Shown piece by piece: positions 26,703-35,879 of a stretch of 64,000 nt of DNA. The DNA comes from Hymenobacter oligotrophus (lineage in GTDB: Bacteria; Bacteroidota; Bacteroidia; Cytophagales; Hymenobacteraceae). The stretch spans positions 1,984,001-2,048,000 of the forward strand of contig NZ_CP032317.1 of assembly GCF_003574965.1 (NCBI RefSeq), read 5' to 3'. The first letter of the stretch is position 1; each line of letters opens with the position of its first letter. The notes under the pieces were generated by a model. It did not search any database, was not told the origin of the DNA, and saw only the letters and a program-made list of their open reading frames with translations. The translations under genes were made by a program, and so were the position numbers.

Positions 26703-27413
26703 ATGTCGTCGTCTTCCTCCCCTTCGGCTGCTGCCGAGCCCAAATCTTCGCGCCTGCCGCTGTTCATTTCCGCGGGCATTATCGGTTCGCTGGTGGCGTG
26801 CTATTTTTTGTGGCCGGCTTTTCAGGAGCAGGTGCAGGCGGGCTGGGCGGCGTTGCGCAGCGGCGAGCAAGCGCAGGTAGCCAAGTGGGTGCAGCAGTTT
26901 GGCTACTGGGGTCCGGTGGTGCTGGTGCTGGCCATGATTGCGCAAATGTTTCTGGTGGTCATCAACAATGCGCTGCTGATACTGGTGGCCATACTGGCCT
27001 ACGGGCCGGTGTGGGGCGCGGCGCTGGCCTGGGCCGGCGTTATCGTAACCTCCAGCGTGGGCTACTGGATTGGCCGCGCCCTGGGCGAAACATTTGTTAC
27101 CAAGCTGCTCGGCCACAAAAACCAGCAAAAGGTAACCGAGTTTGTGGAGCAATACGGCTTGGGGGCCGTGGCGCTGGCCCGCCTCACGCCCATCATCTCC
27201 AACGATGCCATCAGCTTTGTTGGCGGCGTGGCGCGCATGGGCTACTTTAAGTTCATCGGGGTTACGGCGGTGGCCATACTGCCGCTGATTGCGCTGCTGG
27301 CCTACCTGGGCCAAGACAGCCAGCGCCTGAAAACCGGCTTGCTGTGGGTGTCGGGCGTGGGCCTGCTGCTATTTGGCGGGTACATTTGGTGGGATAAGCG
27401 CCGCCGCAAATAA
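26703..27413 (+). CDS. TVP38/TMEM64 (DedA-superfamily) membrane protein
   Basis: 236 residues from the ATG at 26703; an in-frame alternative 11 codons upstream adds no conserved residues. Ser-rich cytoplasmic start, a first helix (about 19-38), then the VTT/DedA core: LVVINNALLILVAILAYGPVWG, the conserved GYWIGRALGE and ARLTPIISNDAISFVGGV, and a last pair of helices before a basic tail (WWDKRRRK). The family is linked to lipid scrambling and membrane homeostasis. Confidence 0.88.
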   Translation: MSSSSSPSAAAEPKSSRLPLFISAGIIGSLVACYFLWPAFQEQVQAGWAALRSGEQAQVAKWVQQFGYWGPVVLVLAMIAQMFLVVINNALLILVAILAYGPVWGAALAWAGVIVTSSVGYWIGRALGETFVTKLLGHKNQQKVTEFVEQYGLGAVALARLTPIISNDAISFVGGVARMGYFKFIGVTAVAILPLIALLAYLGQDSQRLKTGLLWVSGVGLLLFGGYIWWDKRRRK

Positions 27414-27478
27414 CTGCCTGCCCCGGCATGGTTGCGGCAACGGGCCAAGCACCTAGGGTTCCCGAATCGAATTATAGC

Positions 27479-27520
27479 GCGCGGGCCCGCCGAACTCATG
27501 TTCGGCGGGCCCGCGCGTTT
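27479..27520. terminator. bidirectional hairpin terminator
   Basis: Perfect 17-bp arms (gcgcgggcccgccgaac and complement) with a 4-base loop, between the convergent TVP38 and HMA genes. A short T run lies on the plus side. Confidence 0.75.
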
Positions 27521-27541
27521 GCTAGCACTATGGCGCTGCCG

Positions 27542-27751
27542 CTACGCCTGCTGAATCTCGAAGCCGGCTTCCTGCACTGCTTCCACTACTTGCTGCGCGG
27601 TGGTGTTGGTGGTTTGCACCGTCAGGATTTTCTCGGGCACGTTGGTATCAACCTGCCAGTTGCCCTGGCCGGCTACTTGGTTGAGGGTAGGCGTAACGGC
27701 TTTGATGCAGCCGCCGCAGTTGATGTTGGTTTTGAAACGAAGGGTGCTCAT
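27542..27751 (-). CDS. heavy-metal-associated (HMA) domain copper chaperone-like protein
   Basis: 69 residues, a single ferredoxin-like HMA domain. Metal-binding cysteines are Cys12 and Cys15 in NINCGGCIKAV, where CopZ-type chaperones have MxCxxC. Typical end EAVQEAGFEIQ. Likely a cytoplasmic Cu(I) carrier for the P1B ATPase encoded at 28515-31043. Separated from the lipoprotein gene at 27965 by a terminator, so it probably has its own promoter. Confidence 0.88.
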   Translation of the reverse strand: MSTLRFKTNINCGGCIKAVTPTLNQVAGQGNWQVDTNVPEKILTVQTTNTTAQQVVEAVQEAGFEIQQA

Positions 27752-27909
27752 GGCAAGGATGCTTATGCTTTGGTGGGCGGCACTGGGCTGCCCGCACTTC
27801 TGTCAACCACAAAATTAGCCCCTGAGGGCTGGGCGGCCGGTACAGGATTAGGCGCTGGTGCTTACAACATTCAGGCGGCTTAGGCTTCTGCTTGGTTTGG
27901 TTAAACGAA

Positions 27910-27939
27910 AAAGCCCCGCGCTGGTGGGCGCGGGGCTTT
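27910..27939 (-). terminator. rho-independent terminator
   Basis: 12-bp stem aaagccccgcgc / gcgcggggcttt with a T-rich tract on the minus strand. It follows the metal-binding lipoprotein gene. Confidence 0.85.
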
Positions 27940-27964
27940 CGGCAGTTGAGCTTCGGCCTAGGTG

Positions 27965-28255
27965 CTAGCTTTGCTTTTCCAGATCCATGCCGCACTTGGG
28001 ACACTTGCCGGGCTGGTTGCTAACGCCGCCTTCGCACTTCATGGGGCACACGTAGCTGGTGGTTTGGCCGGTGTTGGTTTGGTCGCCGGTGCCGCCTTCC
28101 GTAGCGGGGCGGGCTACCTCGTCGGTGGGCTGCTGAATCTTGGCCGAGTCGGCGGTGGCAGCGGTGGGCGCGGCGGTATCTACTTCGTTGGTGGGCTTGC
28201 TGTTGCAGGCGGTGAGCAGGCTGGCGGCAAGCAGCAGCGAGAGAAGCTTTTTCAT
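27965..28255 (-). CDS. lipoprotein with a C-terminal heavy-metal-binding motif
   Basis: 96 residues. Lipoprotein signal MKKLLSLLLAASLLTAC (Cys17), a Thr/Ala-rich linker to about residue 65, then a compact Cys/Met motif YVCPMKCEGGVSNQPGKCPK ending KCGMDL. This is the heavy-metal-binding module that also precedes CusB-type adaptors and P1B ATPases. It probably holds copper in the periplasm. Divergent from the ATPase gene. Confidence 0.87.
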   Translation of the reverse strand: MKKLLSLLLAASLLTACNSKPTNEVDTAAPTAATADSAKIQQPTDEVARPATEGGTGDQTNTGQTTSYVCPMKCEGGVSNQPGKCPKCGMDLEKQS

Positions 28256-28514
28256 TGCTTATGAATTGAAACTGGAAGTTGCCAATGGGTAACGCTGAAG
28301 GCGACAAAGGTACAACTCCGCCACCGAGCTTTTTGCCCGAGCCGAATTGTGTAAACCCCGGAGTAGCATCCTGTACAAGCCCCTGAGCAGAAGAAAAATC
28401 CCGTACGACGCAGCGCACAATTCCGTACCGCTGCGGCCCTACGTGCTTCCGTTCTTTGCAGTGTCGGAAGGCCACTCGTTTTCCGCCGCTCATCCCCTGA
28501 ACTCCTTAACCGCC
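28256..28514. promoter_or_regulatory. divergent intergenic region of the copper cluster
   Basis: 259 bp between the divergent metal-binding lipoprotein and the copper ATPase. It must contain both promoters. No clear dyad for a CueR- or CsoR-type regulator was found by eye. Confidence 0.3.
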
Positions 28515-31043
28515 ATGACCATGCAACGCGACCCTGTATGCGGCATGAGCGTGGATGCCGCCAAGGCCACCCACCGCTCGCACCACGCCGGGCACGATTA
28601 TGTCTTTTGCTCGGCTTCCTGCCAAACGAAATTCGACGCCAACCCGGAGGCATACGTGCAGCCCGGGTTGGCCACGGCCGAAGCCGGCGCGGCCCGGCAC
28701 CTAGGGCACGCGCAGCGGCATCGCCCAAGCCCTGCGCCTGTTGCCGCGGTGGCAGCAGTAGCCAGCCAGCCAACCCGCACCGAAACCCTCGACATCGAGG
28801 GCATGACGTGCGCCTCGTGCGTGAACGTGGTGGAGCGGGCCCTTAACCGCGCGCCCGGCGTGCAGCGGGCCGTGGTAAACCTCGCCACCGAAAAAGCTAC
28901 CGTGGAGTACCACCCCGCGCAAACCGACCGGGCCGCGCTGGAGGCGGCGGTGGCAAACGTAGGCTTCGGCGTGGCGGCGCCGCCAGCCCCCACCACCTCG
29001 GCCGCCGAGCGCACCGAGGAGTTGGAGCGCCAAAAAGCCGCCGCTTTTGCCAAGCTGAAGCGCCGCTTTTGGGTGGCCGCGGCCCTCACGGCCGTTATTA
29101 TGCCCGCCTCCATGCTAATGCTGTGGCCGGCTTTGATGGCCCGCATCCCGATGCCGGTGCTTAACTATGCGCTGTTGCTGCTCACGGTGCCGGTGCTGCT
29201 GTATAGCGGCCGCGAGTTCTACACCTCGGCCTGGCACGCCTTTCGCCACCGCGCCGCCAACATGGATACCCTGATTGCCGTGGGCACCGGCGCGGCGTTC
29301 CTCTACAGCCTCGTAGCTACCGTGGCGCCGCAAGTATTTACCAGCCGCGGCATTATGCCCGAGGTGTACTACGATACCACGGCCACCATCATCACGCTTA
29401 TTTTGCTGGGCAAAGTGCTGGAGCTGCGCGCCAAAACCCAAACCTCGGCTGCTATCCGCAAGCTCATCGGCCTGCAAGTACGCACGGCCCGCGTGCTGCG
29501 CCCCGGTGGCCAAGCGGCCGACGTGCCCATTGAGCAGGTGCGCCTGAACGATGTTGTGCTGGTGCGCCCCGGCGAGAAAGTAGCCACCGACGGCGTAGTG
29601 CTCGAAGGCCGCTCGGCCGTGGATGAAGCCATGCTCACCGGCGAAAGCCTGCCCGTGGAGAAGCAGCCCGGCGACAACGTGTTCGGTGCCACGCTCAACA
29701 AAACCGGCTCGTTCCGCTTCCGGGTTACCAAGGTAGGGGCCGATACCATGCTGGCGCACATCATCCGGATGGTGGAAGATGCGCAAGGCTCCCGTGCTCC
29801 CATCCAGCGGCTGGCCGATAAAATCAGCGCCATTTTTGTGCCCACGGTGGTGGTAATTGCCCTCCTCACCTTTGTGCTGTGGTTCGACCTGGCCCCGGCG
29901 GAAGCGCGCTTGCCGCTGGCACTGGTAAACTTTGTAGCCGTGCTGATTATTGCCTGCCCCTGCGCCCTAGGTCTGGCTACGCCCACCGCCATTATGGTAG
30001 GCTCGGGCAAAGGCGCCGAGCACGGCGTGCTGGTGCGCAATGCCGAGGCCCTCGAGAAAGCGCACCATGTTACGGCCGTGCTGCTCGATAAAACCGGCAC
30101 CATTACCCGCGGCGAACCCAGCGTAACCGATTTTGTACCTACCCTTGGTGCTGCTACCGAACCCGTTCAGCTGCTAGCGTTGCTGGCTGCCGTGGAGCGG
30201 CAATCGGAGCACCCGTTGGCCGAAGCCGTGGTGCGCTACGCCGAGCAGCAGGGCACCGATAAGCTTACCGCCACCGATTTCCGGGCCTACGAAGGCCGCG
30301 GGGCTGGCGCCACTGTGGCGGGGAAACCGGTACTCATTGGCAACCGCCGCCTGATGGCCGAGCACCACGTTGCCCTTACGCCCGAGCAGGAGCAGCAAGC
30401 CGAACAGTTGCTCAACGAAGCCAAAACCGTGCTTTACGCTGCCCTAGGCGGGCAGCTGGCTGCCTTGGTAGCCGTGGCCGATACCGTGCGCGACTCATCG
30501 CGGGCGGCCATTCAGCACCTGCAGCGGTTGGGCATTGAGGTAGTGATGATGACCGGCGACAACCGCTACACCGCCGCCAAAGTGGCCGCGCAAGTAGGCA
30601 TTAAGCGCTACTTCGCCGAGGTGCTGCCGCAGGACAAAGCCAGCAAGGTGAAGGAGTTGCAAGCCGAAGGCCACACCGTAGCCATGGTAGGCGACGGTAT
30701 CAACGATGCCCCGGCGCTGGCCCAAGCCGATGTGGGCATGGCTATTGGCTCGGGCACCGATGTAGCCATGGAGGCCGCCAGCATCACGCTCATGCGCTCC
30801 GATTTGCAGGGTGTGGTTACGGCCATCAGCCTCTCGCGCCAAACCATCCGCGTCATCAAGCAAAACCTGTTCTTCGCCTTCGTGTACAACACCCTGGGTA
30901 TTCCGGTGGCGGCAGGCCTGCTCTACCCCTTCTTCGGTATTCTGCTTTCGCCCATGCTGGCGGCCGCGGCCATGGCCCTTAGCTCCGTTTCGGTGCTCAC
31001 CAACTCGCTGCGCCTGCGCGGTTTTAAGGCAGACCAATTGTAA
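28515..31043 (+). CDS. copA: Cu+-exporting P1B-type ATPase with YHS and HMA domains
   Basis: 842 residues from the ATG at 28515; the upstream open frame is poorly conserved. Order: YHS-type metal domain (7-48; DPVCGM and FCSASC), His-rich linker, HMA domain (about 88-155, Cys99/Cys102), then the P-type core. CPC transmembrane motif at 480-482, phosphorylated Asp525 in DKTGT, ATP-binding EHPLAEA, hinge [15 protein letters not shown]. Exports Cu(I) (or Ag(I)) from the cytoplasm. Flanked by the HMA chaperone, the metal-binding lipoprotein and a cupredoxin. A palindromic element begins at its stop codon. Confidence 0.93.
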   Translation: MTMQRDPVCGMSVDAAKATHRSHHAGHDYVFCSASCQTKFDANPEAYVQPGLATAEAGAARHLGHAQRHRPSPAPVAAVAAVASQPTRTETLDIEGMTCASCVNVVERALNRAPGVQRAVVNLATEKATVEYHPAQTDRAALEAAVANVGFGVAAPPAPTTSAAERTEELERQKAAAFAKLKRRFWVAAALTAVIMPASMLMLWPALMARIPMPVLNYALLLLTVPVLLYSGREFYTSAWHAFRHRAANMDTLIAVGTGAAFLYSLVATVAPQVFTSRGIMPEVYYDTTATIITLILLGKVLELRAKTQTSAAIRKLIGLQVRTARVLRPGGQAADVPIEQVRLNDVVLVRPGEKVATDGVVLEGRSAVDEAMLTGESLPVEKQPGDNVFGATLNKTGSFRFRVTKVGADTMLAHIIRMVEDAQGSRAPIQRLADKISAIFVPTVVVIALLTFVLWFDLAPAEARLPLALVNFVAVLIIACPCALGLATPTAIMVGSGKGAEHGVLVRNAEALEKAHHVTAVLLDKTGTITRGEPSVTDFVPTLGAATEPVQLLALLAAVERQSEHPLAEAVVRYAEQQGTDKLTATDFRAYEGRGAGATVAGKPVLIGNRRLMAEHHVALTPEQEQQAEQLLNEAKTVLYAALGGQLAALVAVADTVRDSSRAAIQHLQRLGIEVVMMTGDNRYTAAKVAAQVGIKRYFAEVLPQDKASKVKELQAEGHTVAMVGDGINDAPALAQADVGMAIGSGTDVAMEAASITLMRSDLQGVVTAISLSRQTIRVIKQNLFFAFVYNTLGIPVAAGLLYPFFGILLSPMLAAAAMALSSVSVLTNSLRLRGFKADQL

Positions 31044-31050
31044 CGCGCAG

Positions 31051-31148
31051 TAGCGCGGGCTTTAGCCCGCGTTTGCCAGAACGTAATCGTTGGCACGAAA
31101 CCGCGCAGAACCAATCGTTCAAGCATACGCGGGCTAAAGCCCGCGCTA
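31051..31148. repeat. REP/BIME-like inverted repeat, copy 3
   Basis: Perfect 22-bp arms (31051-31072 and 31127-31148), core tagcgcgggctttagcccgc, each arm self-complementary. Starts 8 bp after the ATPase stop and ends 21 bp before the cupredoxin start, so it separates two genes of the copper cluster. Confidence 0.85.
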
Positions 31149-31169
31149 CATTTACCTCTTCCCAGAATT

Positions 31170-31547
31170 ATGGACACCGCCGAACTCATCGTAACCACCG
31201 TTGGCTTAAGCTTAGCCGTACTGGTTATCTGGTACTTCTTCGTGGCTCCGCACCAAGTCGTTAGTGCGGTTTCATCGAGCACCGGCGTGCAGCAAATTGA
31301 TGTAACAGTGAAGGGCGGCTACTCGCCCGATGTTATTGAGGTAGAACAAGGCAAGCCGGTGCAGCTCCATTTCTACCGCGACGAAGACGCCAGCTGCTCT
31401 GAGGAAATCGTGTTTCCGGAGTTCAACATCCGGCGCGAGCTGCCTGCATTCCAAACCACGCTTATCGAGTTGCTGCCCCAGCAAGCAGGCCGCTTCAGCT
31501 TTACCTGCGGCATGGGCATGTTGCGCGGCAGCTTGGTGGTGAAGTAA
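31170..31547 (+). CDS. membrane-anchored cupredoxin-like protein
   Basis: 125 residues. N-terminal transmembrane anchor (about 5-25), then a plastocyanin-like beta sandwich: IDVTVKGGYSPDVIEVEQGKPVQLHFYR, DASCSEEIVFPEF and the C-terminal FTCGMGMLRG. Candidate copper ligands are Cys76, Cys113, Met115 and Met117; the family's usual HxxxM pattern is replaced by CGMGM. Likely binds copper on the periplasmic face beside the P1B ATPase. Confidence 0.85.
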   Translation: MDTAELIVTTVGLSLAVLVIWYFFVAPHQVVSAVSSSTGVQQIDVTVKGGYSPDVIEVEQGKPVQLHFYRDEDASCSEEIVFPEFNIRRELPAFQTTLIELLPQQAGRFSFTCGMGMLRGSLVVK

Positions 31548-31579
31548 CCGTTGGCAAGCCCAGCAGCAATCCATTCTTT

Positions 31580-31612
31580 AGCCCGGCCCACCTAGGTGCG
31601 GCCGGGCTTTTG
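31580..31612 (+). terminator. rho-independent terminator with CCTAGG loop
   Basis: Stem agcccggcc / ggccgggct around a loop that is itself the palindrome cacctaggtg, followed by a T run. Ends the copper cluster. Confidence 0.75.
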
Positions 31613-31734
31613 GTTGGTGCACTGTAAGTTACCGGTGGTCAAAAGGATTTGGAAATTGAGTTTTTGGCGGAGCCCGCACAGTTACCGGCTCTCAGCACCT
31701 GCTCAATCTCCGGGGCCCGCAACGGCACCTAGGG

Positions 31735-31968
31735 CGCGGGCTTGCCCTCAGTACGCCAACGTCTTAGCACGCGGGCCGAGCCGAACACCGAAACGCACGC
31801 CCCCAATTGGTGCAGCATGCGCAGGCCGCGCACAAAATGATGCACCACCCCAAACAAGAGCTTTAGCTCGCTGCGCCGCAACCTTTATCCTTCCAGAAAC
31901 TTACGTTCCTGTTTGCGGGCCAAGTGGGTTTCGTTGAGCGGCGGCGTTGATATATTGGCGTCGTCCAT
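31735..31968 (-). pseudogene. truncated LOG-family (TIGR00730-type) pseudogene
   Basis: From an ATG at 31968 the minus strand reads MDDANISTPPLNETHLARKQ, then a TAA stop near 31888, then in the same frame LKLLFGVVHHFVRGLRMLHQ and CVSVFGSAR, the N-terminal signature of LOG-like nucleotide phosphoribohydrolases in Bacteroidota. After GSAR the similarity ends and the rest of the roughly 230-residue Rossmann domain, including the PGGxGT motif, is missing. So the gene has an in-frame stop and a large 3' deletion. Confidence 0.65.
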
Positions 31969-32033
31969 AGTATGCAGTACGGCAAGCTCAGCCCCAGGCT
32001 ATGCCGCTTCCCGGTTGATAATTGAGCAGTTTC

Positions 32034-33020
32034 ATGCGAACGGTTGTATTCAGCACCAAGCCCTACGAGCAGCCCTACCTGGAGCAAGCCAACGCCGGCC
32101 GCCACGAGCTGGTGTTTGCGGAAGTCAGCCTCGGCAGCCGCACTGCCCACTTGGCCACCGGTGCCGAGGCCGTTTCTATCTTCACCAACGACGATGCCTC
32201 GGCCCCGGTGCTCGATGCCCTGTATGCTGCTGGGGTGCGTCACATTGCGGTGCGCGCCGCCGGCCACGACCAAGTAGCCCTGCCCCATGCCCGCCACCTA
32301 GGCATGCGCGTAGCCAACGTGCCGGAGTACTCGCCCTACTCCATTGCCGAGCACGCCGTGGCTTTAATGCTGGCCCTCAACCGCCACCTCCGCCAGGCCG
32401 ATTACAACCTGCGCAACTACGACTTTCGGCTCGACGGGCTGGTTGGTTTTGATATGCATGGCAAAACCGTGGGCATTGTGGGTTGCGGGCGCATCGGCGG
32501 CGTGCTGGCGCGTATTCTGCACGGCTTTGGCTGCCGATTGCTCGGCCACGACCCTGCCCCAAATTCCGCCCTAACCGAGCACTACGGCTTGTTGTATACC
32601 TCGCTCGAAGCGGTGTTTGCGCAATCCGACATCGTGAGCATCCACGCGCCGCTCAACGAGCATACCCACCACGTTATCGGCGCCGAGTTGCTGCAGCGGC
32701 TCAGGCCTGGCGCCATGCTCATCAACACCGGCCGCGGCGGCGTGCTCGATACCGAAGCTGCTATTGCGGCGCTCAAAAGCGGGCACTTGGGCGCCCTAGG
32801 CCTCGATGTATACGAGCGCGAGAAAGGCCTCTTCTTTTTCGATCATTCGCACGAGTCGCTGCTCGACGACACTTTCGCGCGCCTGCTGACTTTCAAGAAC
32901 GTGCTAATCACCGGCCACCAAGCCTTCCTGACGCACGAAGCCCTGCAGAACATTGCCGACGGCACCATAGAACACCTCACTTGTTGGGCCCGCCACGAAG
33001 CCTCGCCCCACGAGTTGTAG
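32034..33020 (+). CDS. D-2-hydroxyacid dehydrogenase (D-lactate dehydrogenase-like)
   Basis: 328 residues from the ATG at 32034. N-terminal catalytic domain starting MRTVVFSTKPYEQPYLEQAN, as in fermentative LdhA. NAD-binding motif VGIVGCGRIGG near 150, catalytic Arg region NTGRGGVLDTEA, the Glu in DVYEREKGLFF, and catalytic His in ITGHQAFLTHEAL. Reduces pyruvate to D-lactate if it is a true LdhA. Monocistronic, with a strong hairpin downstream. No signal peptide. Confidence 0.9.
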   Translation: MRTVVFSTKPYEQPYLEQANAGRHELVFAEVSLGSRTAHLATGAEAVSIFTNDDASAPVLDALYAAGVRHIAVRAAGHDQVALPHARHLGMRVANVPEYSPYSIAEHAVALMLALNRHLRQADYNLRNYDFRLDGLVGFDMHGKTVGIVGCGRIGGVLARILHGFGCRLLGHDPAPNSALTEHYGLLYTSLEAVFAQSDIVSIHAPLNEHTHHVIGAELLQRLRPGAMLINTGRGGVLDTEAAIAALKSGHLGALGLDVYEREKGLFFFDHSHESLLDDTFARLLTFKNVLITGHQAFLTHEALQNIADGTIEHLTCWARHEASPHEL

Positions 33021-33086
33021 GGTGCCTTAGCCTTGAGGCAAGCAGATCACCTAGGGGATTTCTACTGGCCGGCTCCTCCCCCAACG

Positions 33087-33123
33087 GCAAGGCCCCAACC
33101 GCCTAGGGCGGTTGGGGCCTTGC
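33087..33123. terminator. bidirectional hairpin terminator with CCTAGG at its apex
   Basis: Perfect 17-bp arms (gcaaggccccaaccgcc and complement) with a 3-base loop centred on CCTAGG. Lies between the convergent dehydrogenase and PAS genes. Confidence 0.8.
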
Positions 33124-33145
33124 AGCGGGCAGCAGCCAGTGGCAC

Positions 33146-35158
33146 CTAGGCCTGGCCCAACTGCTGTTTCAGGCTTTGCACTTCGCGCTCGAGCTCGAGC
33201 GTCCGGAAGGTTACTTTTAGCTCCAAATCGTTGTAGGCGCGCTCGAGGCGTTCCTGCATCTGGCGCATGTCGGTTACGTCGGTGTTTGTGCCGAGCCAGC
33301 GAACCACCTCGCCTTGCTCGTTGTGCACGGGTACGGCGCGCGTCAGAAACCAACGGTACTCGCCGTCGTGGCCGCGCAACGGAAACGACAGCTCCCAGGC
33401 CTTGCCGGCCGGCCAAGCATCGCGCACGAACGCCAGCACCCGTTCGATATGGCCGGGGTGATGTACTTTTTCCCAGCCCCAGCCGCGCATTTCTTCCAGC
33501 GTGGTGCCCGTAAACTCGTACCAGCGCTTGTTGTACCAGTAAATGTAGCCGTCGGGCTCGGCCATCCAGGCCAGTTGAGCTACGTTGTCGGCCAGGGTGC
33601 TGAACTCCTCCTCGCGGCGGCGCAGCTCGGCCGCGGCGCGGCGTTGCTCGCTCACGTCCTGCATGGCGCCAATCATGCGCACGGGCTTGCCCTCGTCGTT
33701 GTGGGCTACGCGGCCCCGGTCGATTACTTCGGCGTAGGTGCCATCGGCGCGGCGGAACCGGTAGCTGTCCTTCCAGGATTTGCCGCCTCCGTCGATTACC
33801 GCATGGATGCCGTTAGTCACGCGCTCCGCGTCGTCGGGGTGAATGTGGCTGTACCACCACTCGGCGGTTTCCTGTACCTCGTTGGGTTTGTGCTGAAACA
33901 CGCGCTCCAGGGCCTTGTTCCAGGTAATGGCGTTGGTTTCCAGGTTCCAGTCCCAGATAGCGTCGTTGGTAGCCAACGAGGCCATGGCGTACCGCTCGTC
34001 GCTCCAGCGCAACTGTTCCGAGGCCAGCTTTTGCTCGTGGATGTCGGTGCAGGTGCCAAACCACTTGGTAATCTGGCCGTCCTCGTCGCGCATGGGCAGG
34101 GCCCGGGCCAAAAACCAACGGTAGTCGCCTTGCTTTGACTTAAAGCGGTACTCTATTTCGTAAGGGGCGCCGGTTTCGAGCGAGTGCGTCCAGATGGTGC
34201 GGGCGCGCTGCTGGTCGTCGGGGTGGAGCAGGTTGTTCCACATTTCGGTGCCCTGGCTTTGCTCCACGGTATAACCCGTAAACTCAATCCAACGCTGGTT
34301 GAAATAAGTATGGTAGCCCTTTGGGTCGGTTACCCACACCATTTGCGGCATCAGCTCCGTTACGCGGCGCATTTCTTCCTGCTGCTGGGTAAGCTGCTGC
34401 TCGGCGCGGTAGCGGGCATCAATGTCGATGTTGGTGCTCACCCACTGCACCACGCGCCCGTCGCTATCAAGTTGCGGCTGCGTGCTGTTGAGGTACCAGT
34501 GGTACTGCCCGTCGTGGCGCCGCAGTCGGTACTCCGCCTGGTACGCGGTGGCGTGTTCGAGCGCGTGCTGCCAGCGCTCCGTCAGCGGCCTTAGGTCGTC
34601 GGGGTGCACTACGCCCGCCCAGCTCTCCTGCAATTGTGCTAGGGTGTAACCGGTAAACTTTAGCAGGCTGCTGTTGGCGTAGGTGGCCTCGCCGGCGGCG
34701 TTGGTCACCATCAGCAGCAGCGGGGCGTTTTCGGCCAGAAAGCTGTAGTTGCTTTCTGCTTGTTTTGACTCCGATACATCGGTGATGGTGCCGATAAAAC
34801 GCACGGCTTTGGTGCGTGCTGCATCGAAGAAGGCCCGGCCGGTAGCGCGCACCCAGCGCAGCTGCCCGCCGTCTTCGAACCCTACGGTGCGGTACTCCAC
34901 ATCGTACGAGCCAGCGCCTTTGGGGTCGAGGGCCTGCTGCACCACCGCATCGGTATGCGCGCGGTCGTCGGGGTGCAGGCCCTCCAAAAAGCGGGCGTAG
35001 TCGACCTCGGCGGTTGCCGGCAGGCCAAACAGCTCCTTGCAACGGTTCGACCATTGCAGCTCGCCCGTAATCGGGTTGAAATCCCAAGTGCCCACCCCGG
35101 CCGCTTCTACGGCGGTTTGCAGGCGTTCGTAATCGGTAACGGTTTCGGAATTCGGCAT
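33146..35158 (-). CDS. multi-PAS domain protein without a kinase domain
   Basis: 670 residues from the ATG at 35158. About five PAS/PAC units in tandem (roughly 10-135, 140-260, 265-385, 390-515, 520-640), seen from repeated GY/FTGxTLEE- and HPDD-type blocks and PAC endings such as WVSTNIDIDARYR, WFGTCTDIHEQK and WLGTNTDVTDMR. The protein ends in a 35-residue coiled coil (MQERLERAYNDLELKVTFRT...) that in relatives leads into a histidine kinase. Here a stop follows, and no HisKA or HATPase domain exists downstream. It could dimerise with and modulate other sensors. Confidence 0.85.
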   Translation of the reverse strand: MPNSETVTDYERLQTAVEAAGVGTWDFNPITGELQWSNRCKELFGLPATAEVDYARFLEGLHPDDRAHTDAVVQQALDPKGAGSYDVEYRTVGFEDGGQLRWVRATGRAFFDAARTKAVRFIGTITDVSESKQAESNYSFLAENAPLLLMVTNAAGEATYANSSLLKFTGYTLAQLQESWAGVVHPDDLRPLTERWQHALEHATAYQAEYRLRRHDGQYHWYLNSTQPQLDSDGRVVQWVSTNIDIDARYRAEQQLTQQQEEMRRVTELMPQMVWVTDPKGYHTYFNQRWIEFTGYTVEQSQGTEMWNNLLHPDDQQRARTIWTHSLETGAPYEIEYRFKSKQGDYRWFLARALPMRDEDGQITKWFGTCTDIHEQKLASEQLRWSDERYAMASLATNDAIWDWNLETNAITWNKALERVFQHKPNEVQETAEWWYSHIHPDDAERVTNGIHAVIDGGGKSWKDSYRFRRADGTYAEVIDRGRVAHNDEGKPVRMIGAMQDVSEQRRAAAELRRREEEFSTLADNVAQLAWMAEPDGYIYWYNKRWYEFTGTTLEEMRGWGWEKVHHPGHIERVLAFVRDAWPAGKAWELSFPLRGHDGEYRWFLTRAVPVHNEQGEVVRWLGTNTDVTDMRQMQERLERAYNDLELKVTFRTLELEREVQSLKQQLGQA

Positions 35159-35184
35159 TGCAATCAGCAACAAAGGCGGAGCGG

Positions 35185-35541
35185 TTACGGCTGGGTCAGC
35201 TGCATTTCCATCCCCGACAAAAAATACAGATTAAGTTGGCTCCGCTGCCCATCGGACGAGCGGCGCAAGCGGGTTATCAGGGCCCGGGTTTTTTCCTGGG
35301 CTACCTCAATTTCGAGGTAAGGCCGGTTCAGCATTTCGTCGCGCTGCACGCGCCAGTTGCCGGGCAACTGTTGCTGGCCCTCGAGGTGCAGCGTATTGGC
35401 CTGCAAATGCACATAAGTGGCCTGCGCCAGCGGGTTGCTGGGGTCGGTTCGGTTAAGCACCCTGTCCGAAACGCGCCACGCACCCGTCAGAAATTCATCT
35501 GGGAGTTGCTGCAGGTTTACGTCGAATAGCAGGTCGGACAT
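35185..35541 (-). CDS. hypothetical protein upstream of the PAS gene
   Basis: 118 residues, no signal peptide or membrane segment. Beta-rich, with a charged middle (LHLEGQQQLPGNWRVQRDEML) and basic patch (TRALITRLRRSSDGQRSQLN). Not recognised. It ends 26 bp before the PAS gene on the same strand, so the two are probably co-transcribed. Confidence 0.6.
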   Translation of the reverse strand: MSDLLFDVNLQQLPDEFLTGAWRVSDRVLNRTDPSNPLAQATYVHLQANTLHLEGQQQLPGNWRVQRDEMLNRPYLEIEVAQEKTRALITRLRRSSDGQRSQLNLYFLSGMEMQLTQP

Positions 35542-35706
35542 GCAAGGCTTAAAGAACCAATAACTCTACTGTAGCGCAAGGTAAGCAACGGAACCGGCCG
35601 GTGCCTTGGTCCCCACAAGCAATAGGCAACTGCTGCAAACAACAACCCCGCCGTATCAAACCGCTTGACAGCCGCCAAGTTTAACCACCCGGCGGCAAAA
35701 ACAAAA

Positions 35707-35740
35707 GTGCTGCCCCGCAGCCGGAACAGCACTTTTGCTT
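35707..35740 (-). terminator. terminator of tRNA-Ser(UGA)
   Basis: Stem aaaagtgctg / cagcactttt with a GC-rich loop and a T run on the minus strand, immediately past the tRNA 3' end. Confidence 0.8.
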
Positions 35741-35741
35741 G

Positions 35742-35826
35742 CAGAGGAGGAGGGATTCGAACCCCCGGAGGTGTTACCCTCAACGGTTTTCAAGACCGCC
35801 GCAATCGACCACTCTGCCACTCCTCT
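35742..35826 (-). tRNA. tRNA-Ser (anticodon UGA)
   Basis: 85 nt with a perfect 7-bp acceptor stem (AGAGGAG / CTCCTCT), discriminator G, anticodon loop read as CTTGAAA (UGA), a long variable arm as required for serine tRNAs, and T loop GTTCGAATC. CCA is not encoded. Decodes UCA and related codons. Confidence 0.95.
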
Positions 35827-35835
35827 GTGTGGCGC

Positions 35836-35879
35836 TAACGATAAAAAAAGGCTTTTCCAGCGCCGAAAAAGCCTTTTTG
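35836..35879 (-). terminator. hairpin between the two tRNA-Ser genes
   Basis: Stem aaaaaggctttt / gaaaagccttttt with a GC loop and T run on the minus strand, after tRNA-Ser(CGA). It suggests the two tRNAs can be transcribed separately. Confidence 0.7.

Noticed and set aside
26703-27413. Start 11 codons upstream for the TVP38 protein
   Set aside because: The added residues are not conserved and the ATG at 26703 begins a typical Ser-rich start.
31596-31937. 113-codon plus-strand open frame
   Set aside because: Arg/Pro-rich composition typical of a shadow frame; the minus strand here holds the LOG pseudogene.
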